DNA from: Actinomycetes bacterium
GTDB taxonomy: Bacteria > Actinomycetota > Actinomycetes > Mycobacteriales > Mycobacteriaceae
Assembly (NCBI GenBank): GCA_023417985.1
Contig: JAEZDV010000351.1
Span: 1-14,342, forward strand
DNA: 14,342 nucleotides
Direction of reading: 5' to 3'
The notes beneath the pieces were generated by a model, which saw nothing but the letters and a program-made list of their open reading frames with translations, was not told where the DNA came from and searched no databases. Shown in pieces: positions 6,030 to 13,323 of this stretch. How positions within the stretch are numbered: position 1 is the stretch's first letter; the number at the start of each line of letters is the position of its first letter. The position numbers and the translations under genes are program-made.

Positions 6030-6509
6030 ATGACGTCCAGTGGCGAGGCCCCGCGAGTGGTGGTAGGTGTCGACGGTTCCGATCCGTCGATCAACGCTCT
6101 TCGATGGGCGGCGCGCATTGCACCCGGCCTCGGCGCGAGCATCGAGGCAGTGACCGCGTGGCAGTTGCCGAACACGTACGGCTTCGCGGCATATCCCGAG
6201 GGGTACCGCCCGGACGAGGATGCGGCGACCGTCTTGAAAGCGGCGCTCGCCGAGGCATACGGAGAGGATCTTCCTTCCGGGTTACGCGAGCGCGTCGCCG
6301 CGGGGAATCCGGCACAGGTTCTCACCGAAGCGAGTAATGACGCAACGATCGTGGTGGTGGGCAGCAGGGGGCACGGTGGGTTCGCCGGACTGCTGATCGG
6401 TTCGGTCAGTTCGTATGTCGCCGAGCACGCGGCATGTCCCGTACTGGTGATCCGTCGAGGCGCCCGCGGCCGGGGAGAGTCCGTCGATCAGCCTGCCGCC
6501 GATCGATGA
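6030..6509 (+). CDS. Universal stress protein (UspA family)
   Basis: A 159-residue single-domain Usp protein. The N-terminus PRVVVGVDGSDPSINALRWA is the first beta strand and helix of the fold, with the conserved Asp of VGVDGS. The C-terminal ATP-binding motif G-x2-G-x9-G-S is present as GSRGHGGFAGLLIGSVS near residue 115, followed by the terminal strand CPVLVIRR. It is therefore probably an ATP-binding cytoplasmic Usp, a class tied to stress, hypoxia or stationary phase in actinobacteria. ATG 6030 is preferred because GAAGGGTGG lies about 9 nt upstream; an in-frame GTG at 6009, 9 nt after TACGGT, would add 7 residues. The last 104 bp overlap the convergent gene ending at 6406. Confidence 0.92.
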   Translation: MTSSGEAPRVVVGVDGSDPSINALRWAARIAPGLGASIEAVTAWQLPNTYGFAAYPEGYRPDEDAATVLKAALAEAYGEDLPSGLRERVAAGNPAQVLTEASNDATIVVVGSRGHGGFAGLLIGSVSSYVAEHAACPVLVIRRGARGRGESVDQPAADR

Positions 6510-7554
6510 ACTCGAAATAACCCCGGCCCGAAATCTCGGCTCCACGCCAGATCGCCGTGTACGCGAACCCGGTGACGAACCCGCTTCCCAGCCCGAACGT
6601 GAATGCTGTGTCCATGGTCGCGCGCAGGTCCAGCCACGGACGTCCGTCGATGTCCTTCACCAGGAAACGGGTTTCGCCGGGAACCTCCATCGGGTTTCCG
6701 TAGGGCGTCGGTTCGGGTGTGTCGCGCAGTCGTACCACTTCGAACGACACATCCTCGAACCTCGTGCCGTACCGGTCGCGGGAACGGTGGTGTGCTGTCG
6801 TCATCAGTGGGGTGCCACCGATCGAGTACCGGCTGAGCAGGATCTGGTTGTCGGCGTCGAGATTGACGATCTGATACACGAAATAATCGAGGGGAGCTTT
6901 GAACGACGGGTGCAGTGGCGTGTCGCGCACAAGATAGGGGCTCGGGCAAGCACCGTATTCGAACGAGCACAGACCCTCTACGTCGATCGTGTTGCCGGCG
7001 TGGGTGATTGCGCCCGCATACTCGGTGAGCAGACCGAAGTGCTTGTAGACCGGGTTGCGGAAGAACCACGAGACCTTGTCCGTGTTGGTCAGGCGCAACG
7101 CGATCTCTACGTCACCGAGGTGACCTTCGAGCCGGAAGTGCGGGTAACCGCCGGTCAGCGTCAGGTCGTCGCCGAAGCGCAGCGCCGAACCGTCCGGAGC
7201 CGCAAAGAACGTGTCGTCGAAGGCGTAGTTGCCGAAGTGCGCGGGGTGTGATGCCGCGGTACCGGCAACGACGGATGCGTTGCGGCGGGGACTGCCGGCG
7301 AGGGCGTGGTCGTTGTCGAACGCCGTGGATCCGGTTGCGCCGACGAGGGACATCATCGAGAAGAACCGGTGCGGTTCCGGGAGATCGGGGATCATGACCC
7401 CATAGTGAGTCCAGCCCACACTCCGTGACCGCATGCGCGGCACCAGGATCTCCGGATCCGAAAAGGGTTTCCCATCCGACGATTCCGCGGAATCGACGAT
7501 GCGAAGTGCAGAACGCAGGACGCGATGGACGACTGTCGAAGCGGCGCGGTGCAT
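6406..7554 (-). CDS. Conserved hypothetical protein, lipocalin-like (AttH/CrtC or DUF6670 type?)
   Basis: A 382-residue soluble-looking protein without signal peptide or membrane helices. I do not firmly recognise it. It is rich in beta-prone stretches and aromatic residues, such as GYPHFRLEGHLGDVEIAL, VSWFFRNPVYKHFGLLTEYAG and GLCSFEYGAC near the middle, ending with GRGYFEFIDRR. That pattern recalls the two-barrel lipocalin-like fold of AttH/CrtC-type proteins and may be the DUF6670 family; both are tentative. The ATG at 7554 has no clear ribosome site; Met at residue 41 is an alternative. The last 33 or so residues after EFIDRR are Arg-rich and overlap the Usp gene, suggesting loss of an earlier stop. 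The MerR gene ends 50 bp upstream on the same strand, so the two may be co-transcribed. Confidence 0.75.
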   Translation of the reverse strand: MHRAASTVVHRVLRSALRIVDSAESSDGKPFSDPEILVPRMRSRSVGWTHYGVMIPDLPEPHRFFSMMSLVGATGSTAFDNDHALAGSPRRNASVVAGTAASHPAHFGNYAFDDTFFAAPDGSALRFGDDLTLTGGYPHFRLEGHLGDVEIALRLTNTDKVSWFFRNPVYKHFGLLTEYAGAITHAGNTIDVEGLCSFEYGACPSPYLVRDTPLHPSFKAPLDYFVYQIVNLDADNQILLSRYSIGGTPLMTTAHHRSRDRYGTRFEDVSFEVVRLRDTPEPTPYGNPMEVPGETRFLVKDIDGRPWLDLRATMDTAFTFGLGSGFVTGFAYTAIWRGAEISGRGYFEFIDRRQADRRTLPGRGRLDGSPVRDMPRARRHTN

Positions 7555-7604
7555 GGCCGGGATACTGCCACGTCGCTCGCGCCGAATATGCCTGGCGTGA
7601 GTGC

Positions 7605-7988
7605 TCAGGCGTTCGCTCGCTCGGACCCGATCTGAGCTTGCGCGAAGCGCAGCAACTCGTCGAGGGCGGTCCGGCTACGGGTCAGACACCCGATGCGGCT
7701 GTCGATGTCTTCGATCTCGCTGCCGAGCATGTCGGCGAAGACCCGGTCGCAGTTGCGTGTCCACCGGCCCTCGAGTCCGTCGCGTCGGTCGAGAACCGGC
7801 GGGATCAGGCGCGTGGGCACACCCGAGCGCACGAGGTCGCGGATCAACATCGCGCGCGCGGCGTCGTTCTCGCTGTAATCGCGGTAGCCGTTCGCGCTCC
7901 GCCCCGGGTGGAGCAGGCCTTCCTGCTCGTAATAGCGCAGCATCCGGGAAGAGAGTCCGGTTCTGCGGGAGAGGTCACCGATCCGCAT
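7605..7988 (-). CDS. MerR-family transcriptional regulator
   Basis: A 127-residue DNA-binding regulator. The N-terminal winged-helix domain is typical: MRIGDLSRRTGLSSRMLRYY, then EQEGLL and SANGYRDYSENDA at about 1-45. A dimerisation coiled coil follows to about residue 120. The short effector end lacks the Cys cluster of mercury, copper or zinc sensors; the only Cys residues are isolated (RNCDR, IGCLT), so a drug-like or redox signal is more likely. The start at 7988 has an AAGGAAG ribosome site. It diverges from the MFS exporter gene across 59 bp that contain tandem TTGACC-like hexamers and a dyad within a long promoter spacer. This is the classic arrangement of a MerR activator of a divergent efflux gene and of itself. 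Confidence 0.93.
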   Translation of the reverse strand: MRIGDLSRRTGLSSRMLRYYEQEGLLHPGRSANGYRDYSENDAARAMLIRDLVRSGVPTRLIPPVLDRRDGLEGRWTRNCDRVFADMLGSEIEDIDSRIGCLTRSRTALDELLRFAQAQIGSERANA

Positions 7989-7997
7989 GTTTCTTCC

Positions 7998-8021
7998 TTG
8001 ACCTCGACCTTGACCTTGACG
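7998..8021. repeat. Four tandem TTGACC-like hexamers at the MerR/MFS promoter
   Basis: TTGACC, TCGACC, TTGACC and TTGACG follow one another without gaps. Each resembles a -35 box; on the other strand the array lies just upstream of the merR ribosome site. The third unit (8010-8015) is the best -35 for the MFS gene. Confidence 0.85.
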
Positions 8022-8041
8022 CTGATGTCAAAGTTTAGCGT
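8010..8041 (+). promoter_or_regulatory. MerR-type promoter and operator of the MFS gene
   Basis: TTGACC (8010-8015) and TAGCGT (8036-8041) are separated by 20 bp, the overlong spacer typical of MerR-activated promoters. Within it lies a dyad TTGAC-N6-GTCAA (8016-8031), extended by AC and GT at its edges. TAGCGT ends 6 nt before the ATG at 8048, which suggests a leaderless mRNA. MerR binding here is inferred. Confidence 0.6.
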
Positions 8042-8047
8042 CGTCAC

Positions 8048-9280
8048 ATGACCGACGTCGACCGTTCGACCACATCGGAGAATACCGCGACGCAACCCGG
8101 TGCCCGGTCTCCGGCGAAGCAGTCGCTGCCTTGGACGAAACTGATCGCGCTGACCTTCGCCGCGTTCGCCACGGTGACCATGGAGATGCTGCCGTCGGGT
8201 CTCCTCCCGCAGATCGGGCGCGGGCTGGGAGTCGAACCCGCGGTGGCCGGGGCGCTGGTCACGGCCTGGGCACTGACGGTCGCGCTGACCAGCATGCCCT
8301 TGGTGCGCGCCACGATGAAGGTGCGCCGGACCCTCCTGATTCCGGCGACACTCGGGGTGGTTGCGGTGTCGAGCCTGGTGACGGCATTCGCGCCGACCTT
8401 CGAAGTAGCGCTTCTCGGGCGGGTGGCCGCCGCGGCCGGGCACGGAGTGTTCTGGGCGGTGATCGTCGCGTACGTCTCCGGCATCGTCGCGCCCGAGCAG
8501 ATCGGACGCGCGTTGGCAATCGTGTTGTCCGGCCCCACGATCGCGGGATTCGTCGGACTCCCACTCGGTGCCGCACTCGTCGAAGTCGCGGGATGGCGCG
8601 CGATTTTCGGCGGTGCATCCCTTGTGCTGGCCCTTACCGCGGGACTCCTCGTACCGCTTCTCGCCGATGAACCAGACGGGACGGACACTTCCGGTACCGC
8701 CGCGGGCGCACGCTGGGATCGCAGCGTGATTCTGTCCGTCGGTACCGCGTTCGCTGCGGCGCTCGTGCTCGTCGCGCACTTCGTGTTGTTCACCTACGTC
8801 GCGCTGCTCATCACCGAGGTCGCAGATTGGGATGCCGGTGCCGTGGCGGTGTTGCTGACGGTGTTCGGTGCGGCCAGTGCCGCCGGGGTTGCACTGTCGG
8901 GCTGGCTGTCGGATCGTTGGCCCCGGGCCACTCTGCCTGCCTCCGCCTTCGCGGCGCTCGCCGCATTCAGCATGCTGTGCATCGCGCCTGCGGTGCCGGC
9001 GGTGTTCGTGGGCGCGATCGTGATTTGGGGAGGGTTCATCGGCTTGTTTCCGCCCGCGATGCAGGTCCGGGTACTCCGACTGGCGTCACCGCAGTTCCGC
9101 CCCGCGGCGGGCGGTGTTGTCGTCACCGTTCTCAGCCTCGGTGTGGCGGGCGGTGCCGCGCTCGGGGGACTGATCGTCGGATCGGAGGTCGCCGCGTCCG
9201 GAGTCGAGGGGCTGGCTCCGGTCGCTCTGCTCGTGGGGGCTTTCGGTGCTTTCGGTCTGCTGCTGGCGAGTCGCGCGTGA
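8048..9280 (+). CDS. MFS transporter, DHA1-type drug or metabolite exporter
   Basis: A 410-residue major facilitator with about 12 hydrophobic segments from residue 30 onward. The first helix carries MEMLPSGLLPQIGRGLGV, the DHA1 (AraJ/CmlR-like) pattern of a helix 1 acidic residue followed by GLLP. The loop after helix 2 has a degenerate motif A (LVRATMKVRRT), while the 8-9 loop retains GWLSDRWPRA. These features point to proton-driven export of a drug, sugar or purine-like compound; the substrate is not predictable. A hydrophilic tail of about 28 residues precedes helix 1. The ATG at 8048 has no Shine-Dalgarno but stands 6 nt after a TANNNT box, so translation is probably leaderless. Control by the divergent MerR protein is strongly suggested. 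Confidence 0.92.
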   Translation: MTDVDRSTTSENTATQPGARSPAKQSLPWTKLIALTFAAFATVTMEMLPSGLLPQIGRGLGVEPAVAGALVTAWALTVALTSMPLVRATMKVRRTLLIPATLGVVAVSSLVTAFAPTFEVALLGRVAAAAGHGVFWAVIVAYVSGIVAPEQIGRALAIVLSGPTIAGFVGLPLGAALVEVAGWRAIFGGASLVLALTAGLLVPLLADEPDGTDTSGTAAGARWDRSVILSVGTAFAAALVLVAHFVLFTYVALLITEVADWDAGAVAVLLTVFGAASAAGVALSGWLSDRWPRATLPASAFAALAAFSMLCIAPAVPAVFVGAIVIWGGFIGLFPPAMQVRVLRLASPQFRPAAGGVVVTVLSLGVAGGAALGGLIVGSEVAASGVEGLAPVALLVGAFGAFGLLLASRA

Positions 9281-9321
9281 CGCGAGCGGCCGGAGTGGAC
9301 CGGATTCAGGGAGAGGTTGTG

Positions 9322-9807
9322 TCACCACGGGAATGTGTCGGGTGGGTTCGAGGCTGGTGTGTCCAGAAGCTTGTCGAGCCACAACACTGCTTCGACGAGC
9401 ATTTCGAGGCGGCCCATCCAGTCCATGCCCAGTCCGACAGGCCCCAACTTCACCCGTGCTTCGGATGCGCCACCGGCAAGTACGGCGGCGACAGCTTTCA
9501 TGATGCTCGACTGAGGTTCCGCGACGCTGCTCAGGTCGACCACACCGCCGTCCGCCGTGTGGATCGTGAGCGAGACACCCTCGTCGCCACGCACTTCGGG
9601 CCCGCACTTACTGACCAGCACATCCGCGATGGCGCTGACCACCCACCGGAACACACCGTTGTAGGGAGGAGGGTGCGAGTCGGTGCTGGAGATCAGCATC
9701 CCGACCGCCTCGGTCAGTTCGGTGTACGCCTCGTCGTCGGCCAGAGCGAGCAGATAGCCACCGATCTCCGCGTCGGTCCGCGTGGTGCCGGGTGATTCGT
9801 CGTTCAT
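9322..9807 (-). CDS. Conserved-looking hypothetical protein
   Basis: A protein of 161 residues from ATG 9807, acidic and without signal peptide or membrane segments. It looks like an alpha/beta domain: a helical first half (DAEIGGYLLALADDEAYTEL and on to VSAIADVLVSKC), a short strand region (GVSLTIHTADGGVVDLS) and a helical end. I do not recognise a family. The ATG has an AAAGGG directly against it, too close to be useful; an in-frame GTG at 9840, with GGAAG about 8 nt upstream, is a credible alternative adding 11 residues. Coding bias is good and no overlapping frame is better. It diverges from the I42-like gene at 9920, sharing about 110 bp, and converges with the MFS gene. Confidence 0.7.
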   Translation of the reverse strand: MNDESPGTTRTDAEIGGYLLALADDEAYTELTEAVGMLISSTDSHPPPYNGVFRWVVSAIADVLVSKCGPEVRGDEGVSLTIHTADGGVVDLSSVAEPQSSIMKAVAAVLAGGASEARVKLGPVGLGMDWMGRLEMLVEAVLWLDKLLDTPASNPPDTFPW

Positions 9808-9907
9808 CCCTTTCGGGTGCCCGGGACGGTGGGTTGTCACACATCTCACTTCCGCACCAGGCGCCCGAACGTTCGCAAGAGTTGTGGTCGACATCACAGT
9901 CGGCTCG

Positions 9908-9913
9908 TACGCT
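9908..9913 (+). promoter_or_regulatory. Leaderless-type -10 element of the I42-like gene
   Basis: TACGCT fits TANNNT and is 6 nt before the ATG at 9920, the same spacing as at the SulP and MFS genes. GAGGTG fills the gap and looks like a ribosome site but is too close to the start to serve well. Confidence 0.45.
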
Positions 9914-9919
9914 GAGGTG

Positions 9920-10219
9920 ATGAAACACGTCAGCACCGGCCCACGCGATCTGACCGTCGACGTGGGAGACATGATCGAACTGCGCGTAGAGGAGAACACT
10001 TCCCGCGACTACTGCTGGTTCGTCAACCGGGTGGGCGCGGGTCTCGTGCTGCACGACGTCCGGTTCGTGCCCTCGAAAAACCCGTTTCCCGGGGCATCGA
10101 GCGAGCGGATCTTCTACCTCCACGCGAGGCGCCCCGGGAGTTGGCCGGTGTCGCTGCGTATGCGGCGACTGGCGGATCTCGACGCGGACCGGGCGAACAT
10201 GACCGTCACGGTCACCTGA
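9920..10219 (+). CDS. Chagasin-like (peptidase inhibitor I42) domain protein
   Basis: A 99-residue all-beta protein. Chagasin-type I42 inhibitors carry three loops that block papain-like cysteine proteases: NPTTGY-W, a Gly-rich loop, and RPW/F. Here they appear in order but degenerate: VEENTSRDYCWFV at about 24-36, PGASSERIFYLHARRPGSW at about 57-75, and LRMRRLAD at about 78-85. The fold assignment is moderate and inhibitory activity doubtful. Unlike many homologues there is no signal peptide or lipobox from the chosen ATG. The start has a TANNNT box 6 nt upstream; GTG 9917 is possible. The gene ends 10 bp from the stop of the convergent zinc metallopeptidase, which is not of the class I42 proteins inhibit. 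Confidence 0.55.
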   Translation: MKHVSTGPRDLTVDVGDMIELRVEENTSRDYCWFVNRVGAGLVLHDVRFVPSKNPFPGASSERIFYLHARRPGSWPVSLRMRRLADLDADRANMTVTVT

Positions 10220-10229
10220 GCACGCGGCG

Positions 10230-11144
10230 TCAGCGCAACGCGTCCGGAGCGTCCAGGTCGCGTGCCGAGTAGGTGTCGCACGCCGAGACCTGACCGGTCC
10301 GGTAGCCGGCGAGGAACCATTTCTGTCGCTGCTCGGAAGAGCCGTGCGTCCACGCTTCCGGGTTGACGCGACCCGAAGCGGCCGACTGGATCCGGTCGTC
10401 ACCCACGGCGGACGCCGCGGAGAGCGCGTCCCGGATGTCGGTGTCGCTGAGCGGGGTGAGGAACGGCTGCCCCGTACTCGGATCGGGCATCTTGTCCGCG
10501 TGGTACGCCCACACCCCCGCGTAACAGTCGGCCTGGAGCTCGGTGCGGACCGCTCCGGACTCGGGTCCGCGCGGGTCGGCCTGTGCGCGCCCGAGGTCGC
10601 CGAGCTGGTTCTGGATGTGATGACCAACCTCGTGCGCGACCACGTACTCCTGCGCGAGCGGTCCGGCACTCGCTCCGAAGCGCGTCACGAGTTCTTCGAA
10701 GAAGCTGGTGTCGAAATACGCCGTTTCGTCGGGCGGGCAGTAGAACGGGCCGATATCGCTGGTGGCATTGCCGCAGCCCGTCGAGGTCGCACCATTGAAG
10801 AGTTCGACGCCGGGCTGCACGTACGCCACTCCGGTCTGCTGCGCGAGGTTCTCCTCCCACACCAGATCGAGGCTTCCGATGGTGCCCACGATGCGGCAGT
10901 CGACATTCGCGTTGAAGTCGGCGCCCGTCTCGCATCCTTCGACGGTGCCGCCCGCCTCGTAACCGCTGGATCGACCCGGGTCGCCGGCGCCGAGCAGCGA
11001 GGCGGGATCTCCGCCGAACAACAACGCGAGAATCAGGATCAGGATGCCGCCGGTGCCGCCGCCGAGGGCAATCTTGCCGCCGCGTCCCCCGCCTCCGGTG
11101 CGAACTCGGCCCGGGTTCATCCGTGCGCCCTCGTTGAAGGTCAT
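10230..11144 (-). CDS. Membrane-anchored neutral zinc metallopeptidase (YpfJ/KPN_02809 family)
   Basis: A 304-residue protein of the Zn_peptidase family (PF04228 type). A Gly/Arg-rich N-terminal tail is followed by one membrane helix at about residues 25-45, so the catalytic part lies outside the cytoplasmic membrane. The zinc site HEVGHHIQN is at 171-179, with the likely third ligand in RTELQADCYAG (E202). Six Cys residues on the outer side, for example at 71, 83, 124 and 136, suggest disulfides. The ATG at 11144 is preferred to upstream starts because the family begins with such a short tail (MTFNEGARMNPGR); its ribosome site (GAGAAAG) is modest. It diverges from aspS, an arrangement like Rv2575/aspS in M. 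tuberculosis. The natural substrate is unknown. Confidence 0.9.
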   Translation of the reverse strand: MTFNEGARMNPGRVRTGGGGRGGKIALGGGTGGILILILALLFGGDPASLLGAGDPGRSSGYEAGGTVEGCETGADFNANVDCRIVGTIGSLDLVWEENLAQQTGVAYVQPGVELFNGATSTGCGNATSDIGPFYCPPDETAYFDTSFFEELVTRFGASAGPLAQEYVVAHEVGHHIQNQLGDLGRAQADPRGPESGAVRTELQADCYAGVWAYHADKMPDPSTGQPFLTPLSDTDIRDALSAASAVGDDRIQSAASGRVNPEAWTHGSSEQRQKWFLAGYRTGQVSACDTYSARDLDAPDALR

Positions 11145-11236
11145 CGCATCACTTTCTCGTCGCAGTGCCCAGAAGTCGCACCAGCTTGTCACGACGCTAT
11201 TCGGCATGCGTGTGCCCACCCTGTTCTCGTCTTTCG

Positions 11237-11242
11237 TAGGAT
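11237..11242 (+). promoter_or_regulatory. Likely -10 element of aspS
   Basis: TAGGAT fits TANNNT and lies 42 bp before the GTG start, leaving a leader of about 35 nt with a ribosome site. No convincing -35 is seen. Confidence 0.35.
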
Positions 11243-11284
11243 TACACCGACGAACCCGTCGCTGATCGTTTCGAAAGGACATCC

Positions 11285-13075
11285 GTGCTGCGCACCCATC
11301 TCGCCGGCTCGTTGCGAGCCGAGCACGCCGAGCAGACTGTCACCCTCACCGGTTGGGTCGCTCGGCGCCGCGACCACGGCGGGGTCATCTTCATCGACCT
11401 GCGCGATGCGTCGGGGGTGGCGCAGGTGGTCTTCCGCGACCCGGAAGTGCTCGAACAGGCGCACCGTCTGCGCGCCGAATACTGTGTCAAGGTCACCGGC
11501 GTGGTCGAGATGCGACCCGAGGGAAACCAGAACTTCGAGATTCCCACCGGTGCCATCGAGGTCAACGCCACCGAGCTCGAGGTGCTGAACGAGTCGGCTC
11601 CGCTGCCGTTTCAGCTCGACGACCAGGCAGGCGAAGAAGCCCGCCTCAAGTACCGCTACCTCGACCTGCGGCGGGAAGGCCCGGGTAAGGCCATCCGGCT
11701 GCGCAGCAAGGTCAACGCCGCTGCGCGTGCGGTGCTGGCCCACCACGAGTTCGTCGAGGTCGAAACTCCCACGCTGACGCGTTCCACTCCGGAAGGCGCG
11801 CGTGACTTCCTGGTCCCCGCCCGCCTGCAGCCCGGCAGTTTCTACGCGCTGCCGCAGTCGCCGCAGCTGTTCAAGCAGCTGCTGATGGTCGGCGGTATCG
11901 AGCGGTACTTCCAGATCGCCCGCTGCTACCGCGACGAGGATTTCCGGGCCGACCGGCAGCCCGAGTTCACGCAGCTCGACATCGAGATGGCGTTCGTGAC
12001 CCAGGACGACGTCATGCTCCTCGCCGAAGACGTGCTCGAAGCGTTGTGGCGGCTCGTCGGATACGAACTCCCGACACCCATCCCGCGCATGACGTACGCC
12101 GAGGCGATGCGCCGATTCGGTTCCGACAAGCCGGACCTGCGGTTCGGCGTCGAACTCGTCGAGTGCAAGGAGTTCTTCAAGGACACAACCTTCCGCGTCT
12201 TCCAGGCGGAGTACGTGGGTGCGGTCGTGATGGAGGGAGGTGCGAGCCAGCCGCGGCGCCAGCTCGATGCATGGCAGGAATGGGCCAAGCAGCGCGGAGC
12301 CAAGGGCCTCGCGTACGTCCTCGTGGGGGAGGACGGCGAGCTTTCCGGGCCGGTCGCCAAGAATCTGACCGACGCCGAGCGGGCCGGGCTCGCCGATCAC
12401 GTCGGCGCCAAGCCCGGTGACTGCATCTTCTTCGCCGCTGGTGCGACCAAGCCGATGCGTGCGCTTCTCGGCGCGGCGCGTGGCGAGATCGCGCGCAAGC
12501 TCGACCTCATCGACCCGAACGCGTGGGCCTTCGTGTGGATCGTCGATGCTCCGCTGTTCGAGCCCGCCGCAGATGCCACCGCGAGCGGCGACGTGGCACT
12601 CGGACATTCGGCGTGGACGGCGGTGCACCACGCGTTCACCTCGCCCAAGCCCGAGTTCATGGATACGTTCGACACCGATCCCGGTTCGGCTCTCGCCTAC
12701 GCGTACGACATCGTCTGCAACGGGAACGAGATCGGCGGTGGCTCGATCCGTATCCACCGCCCCGACATCCAGGAACGGGTGTTCAAGGTGATGGGCATCT
12801 CGGAGGAGGAAGCGAACGACAAGTTCGGCTTCCTGCTGGACGCCTTCAAGTACGGTGCGCCCCCGCACGGCGGGATCGCGTTCGGCTGGGATCGCATCAC
12901 CGCCTTGCTCGCCGGAATGGATTCCATTCGCGAGGTCATCGCGTTCCCCAAGTCGGGCGGCGGTGTCGACCCGCTGACCGATGCGCCCGGGCCCATCACG
13001 CCGGAGCAGCGCAAGGAGTCGGGTATCGACTACAAACCCGAACCCGAGGCCGAGACCCAGCCTGCCAAAGCCTGA
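11285..13075 (+). CDS. aspS: Aspartate--tRNA ligase, probably non-discriminating (AspRS)
   Basis: A 596-residue class II synthetase that charges tRNA(Asp) with aspartate. In order: an OB-fold anticodon domain (1-105) with TGWVARRRDHGGVIFIDLRD; the catalytic core from about 130, with motif 2 at about 209-237 (YFQIARCYRDEDF, PEFTQLDIEMAF); the bacterial GAD insertion at about 290-420; and motif 3 near 530 (GIAFGWDRITALL). Length matches bacterial AspRS. Position 31 is His in RRRDHGG, where discriminating enzymes such as E. coli have Leu. In Pseudomonas and mycobacterial enzymes His here goes with mischarging tRNA(Asn), later amidated by GatCAB. The GTG at 11285 has GAAAGGA 5 nt upstream. A strong terminator follows. 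The functional call is firm; non-discrimination is inferred. Confidence 0.98.
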   Translation: MLRTHLAGSLRAEHAEQTVTLTGWVARRRDHGGVIFIDLRDASGVAQVVFRDPEVLEQAHRLRAEYCVKVTGVVEMRPEGNQNFEIPTGAIEVNATELEVLNESAPLPFQLDDQAGEEARLKYRYLDLRREGPGKAIRLRSKVNAAARAVLAHHEFVEVETPTLTRSTPEGARDFLVPARLQPGSFYALPQSPQLFKQLLMVGGIERYFQIARCYRDEDFRADRQPEFTQLDIEMAFVTQDDVMLLAEDVLEALWRLVGYELPTPIPRMTYAEAMRRFGSDKPDLRFGVELVECKEFFKDTTFRVFQAEYVGAVVMEGGASQPRRQLDAWQEWAKQRGAKGLAYVLVGEDGELSGPVAKNLTDAERAGLADHVGAKPGDCIFFAAGATKPMRALLGAARGEIARKLDLIDPNAWAFVWIVDAPLFEPAADATASGDVALGHSAWTAVHHAFTSPKPEFMDTFDTDPGSALAYAYDIVCNGNEIGGGSIRIHRPDIQERVFKVMGISEEEANDKFGFLLDAFKYGAPPHGGIAFGWDRITALLAGMDSIREVIAFPKSGGGVDPLTDAPGPITPEQRKESGIDYKPEPEAETQPAKA

Positions 13076-13100
13076 TCGAAACCGCCTGATTCGCCCGCCG

Positions 13101-13132
13101 CGAGGCCGCACGTCGCAGGACGTGCGGTCTCG
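13101..13132 (+). terminator. Strong hairpin terminator after aspS
   Basis: A 14-bp stem (13101-13114 with 13119-13132) containing one G-T pair closes on a GCAG tetraloop, 25 bp past the aspS stop. There is no T-tract. The remaining bases to 13323 show no further gene. Confidence 0.85.
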
Positions 13133-13323
13133 TCGCATATCCCGGGACAACCGAATTCGAACCCGACGGAAACCCAGGGATAGCCGAACAGCACTTCCTC
13201 GCGTGTGCCCGCATCCCTCACAGGCGCTACGACCACGCCGTTTGCTCTCGGCGGGAGGCGGGTACCTCGGTCGGGAGATCGCGGCGCCACCCGTGTGCGC
13301 CACGCCGAAGGAGGAACCACCAC

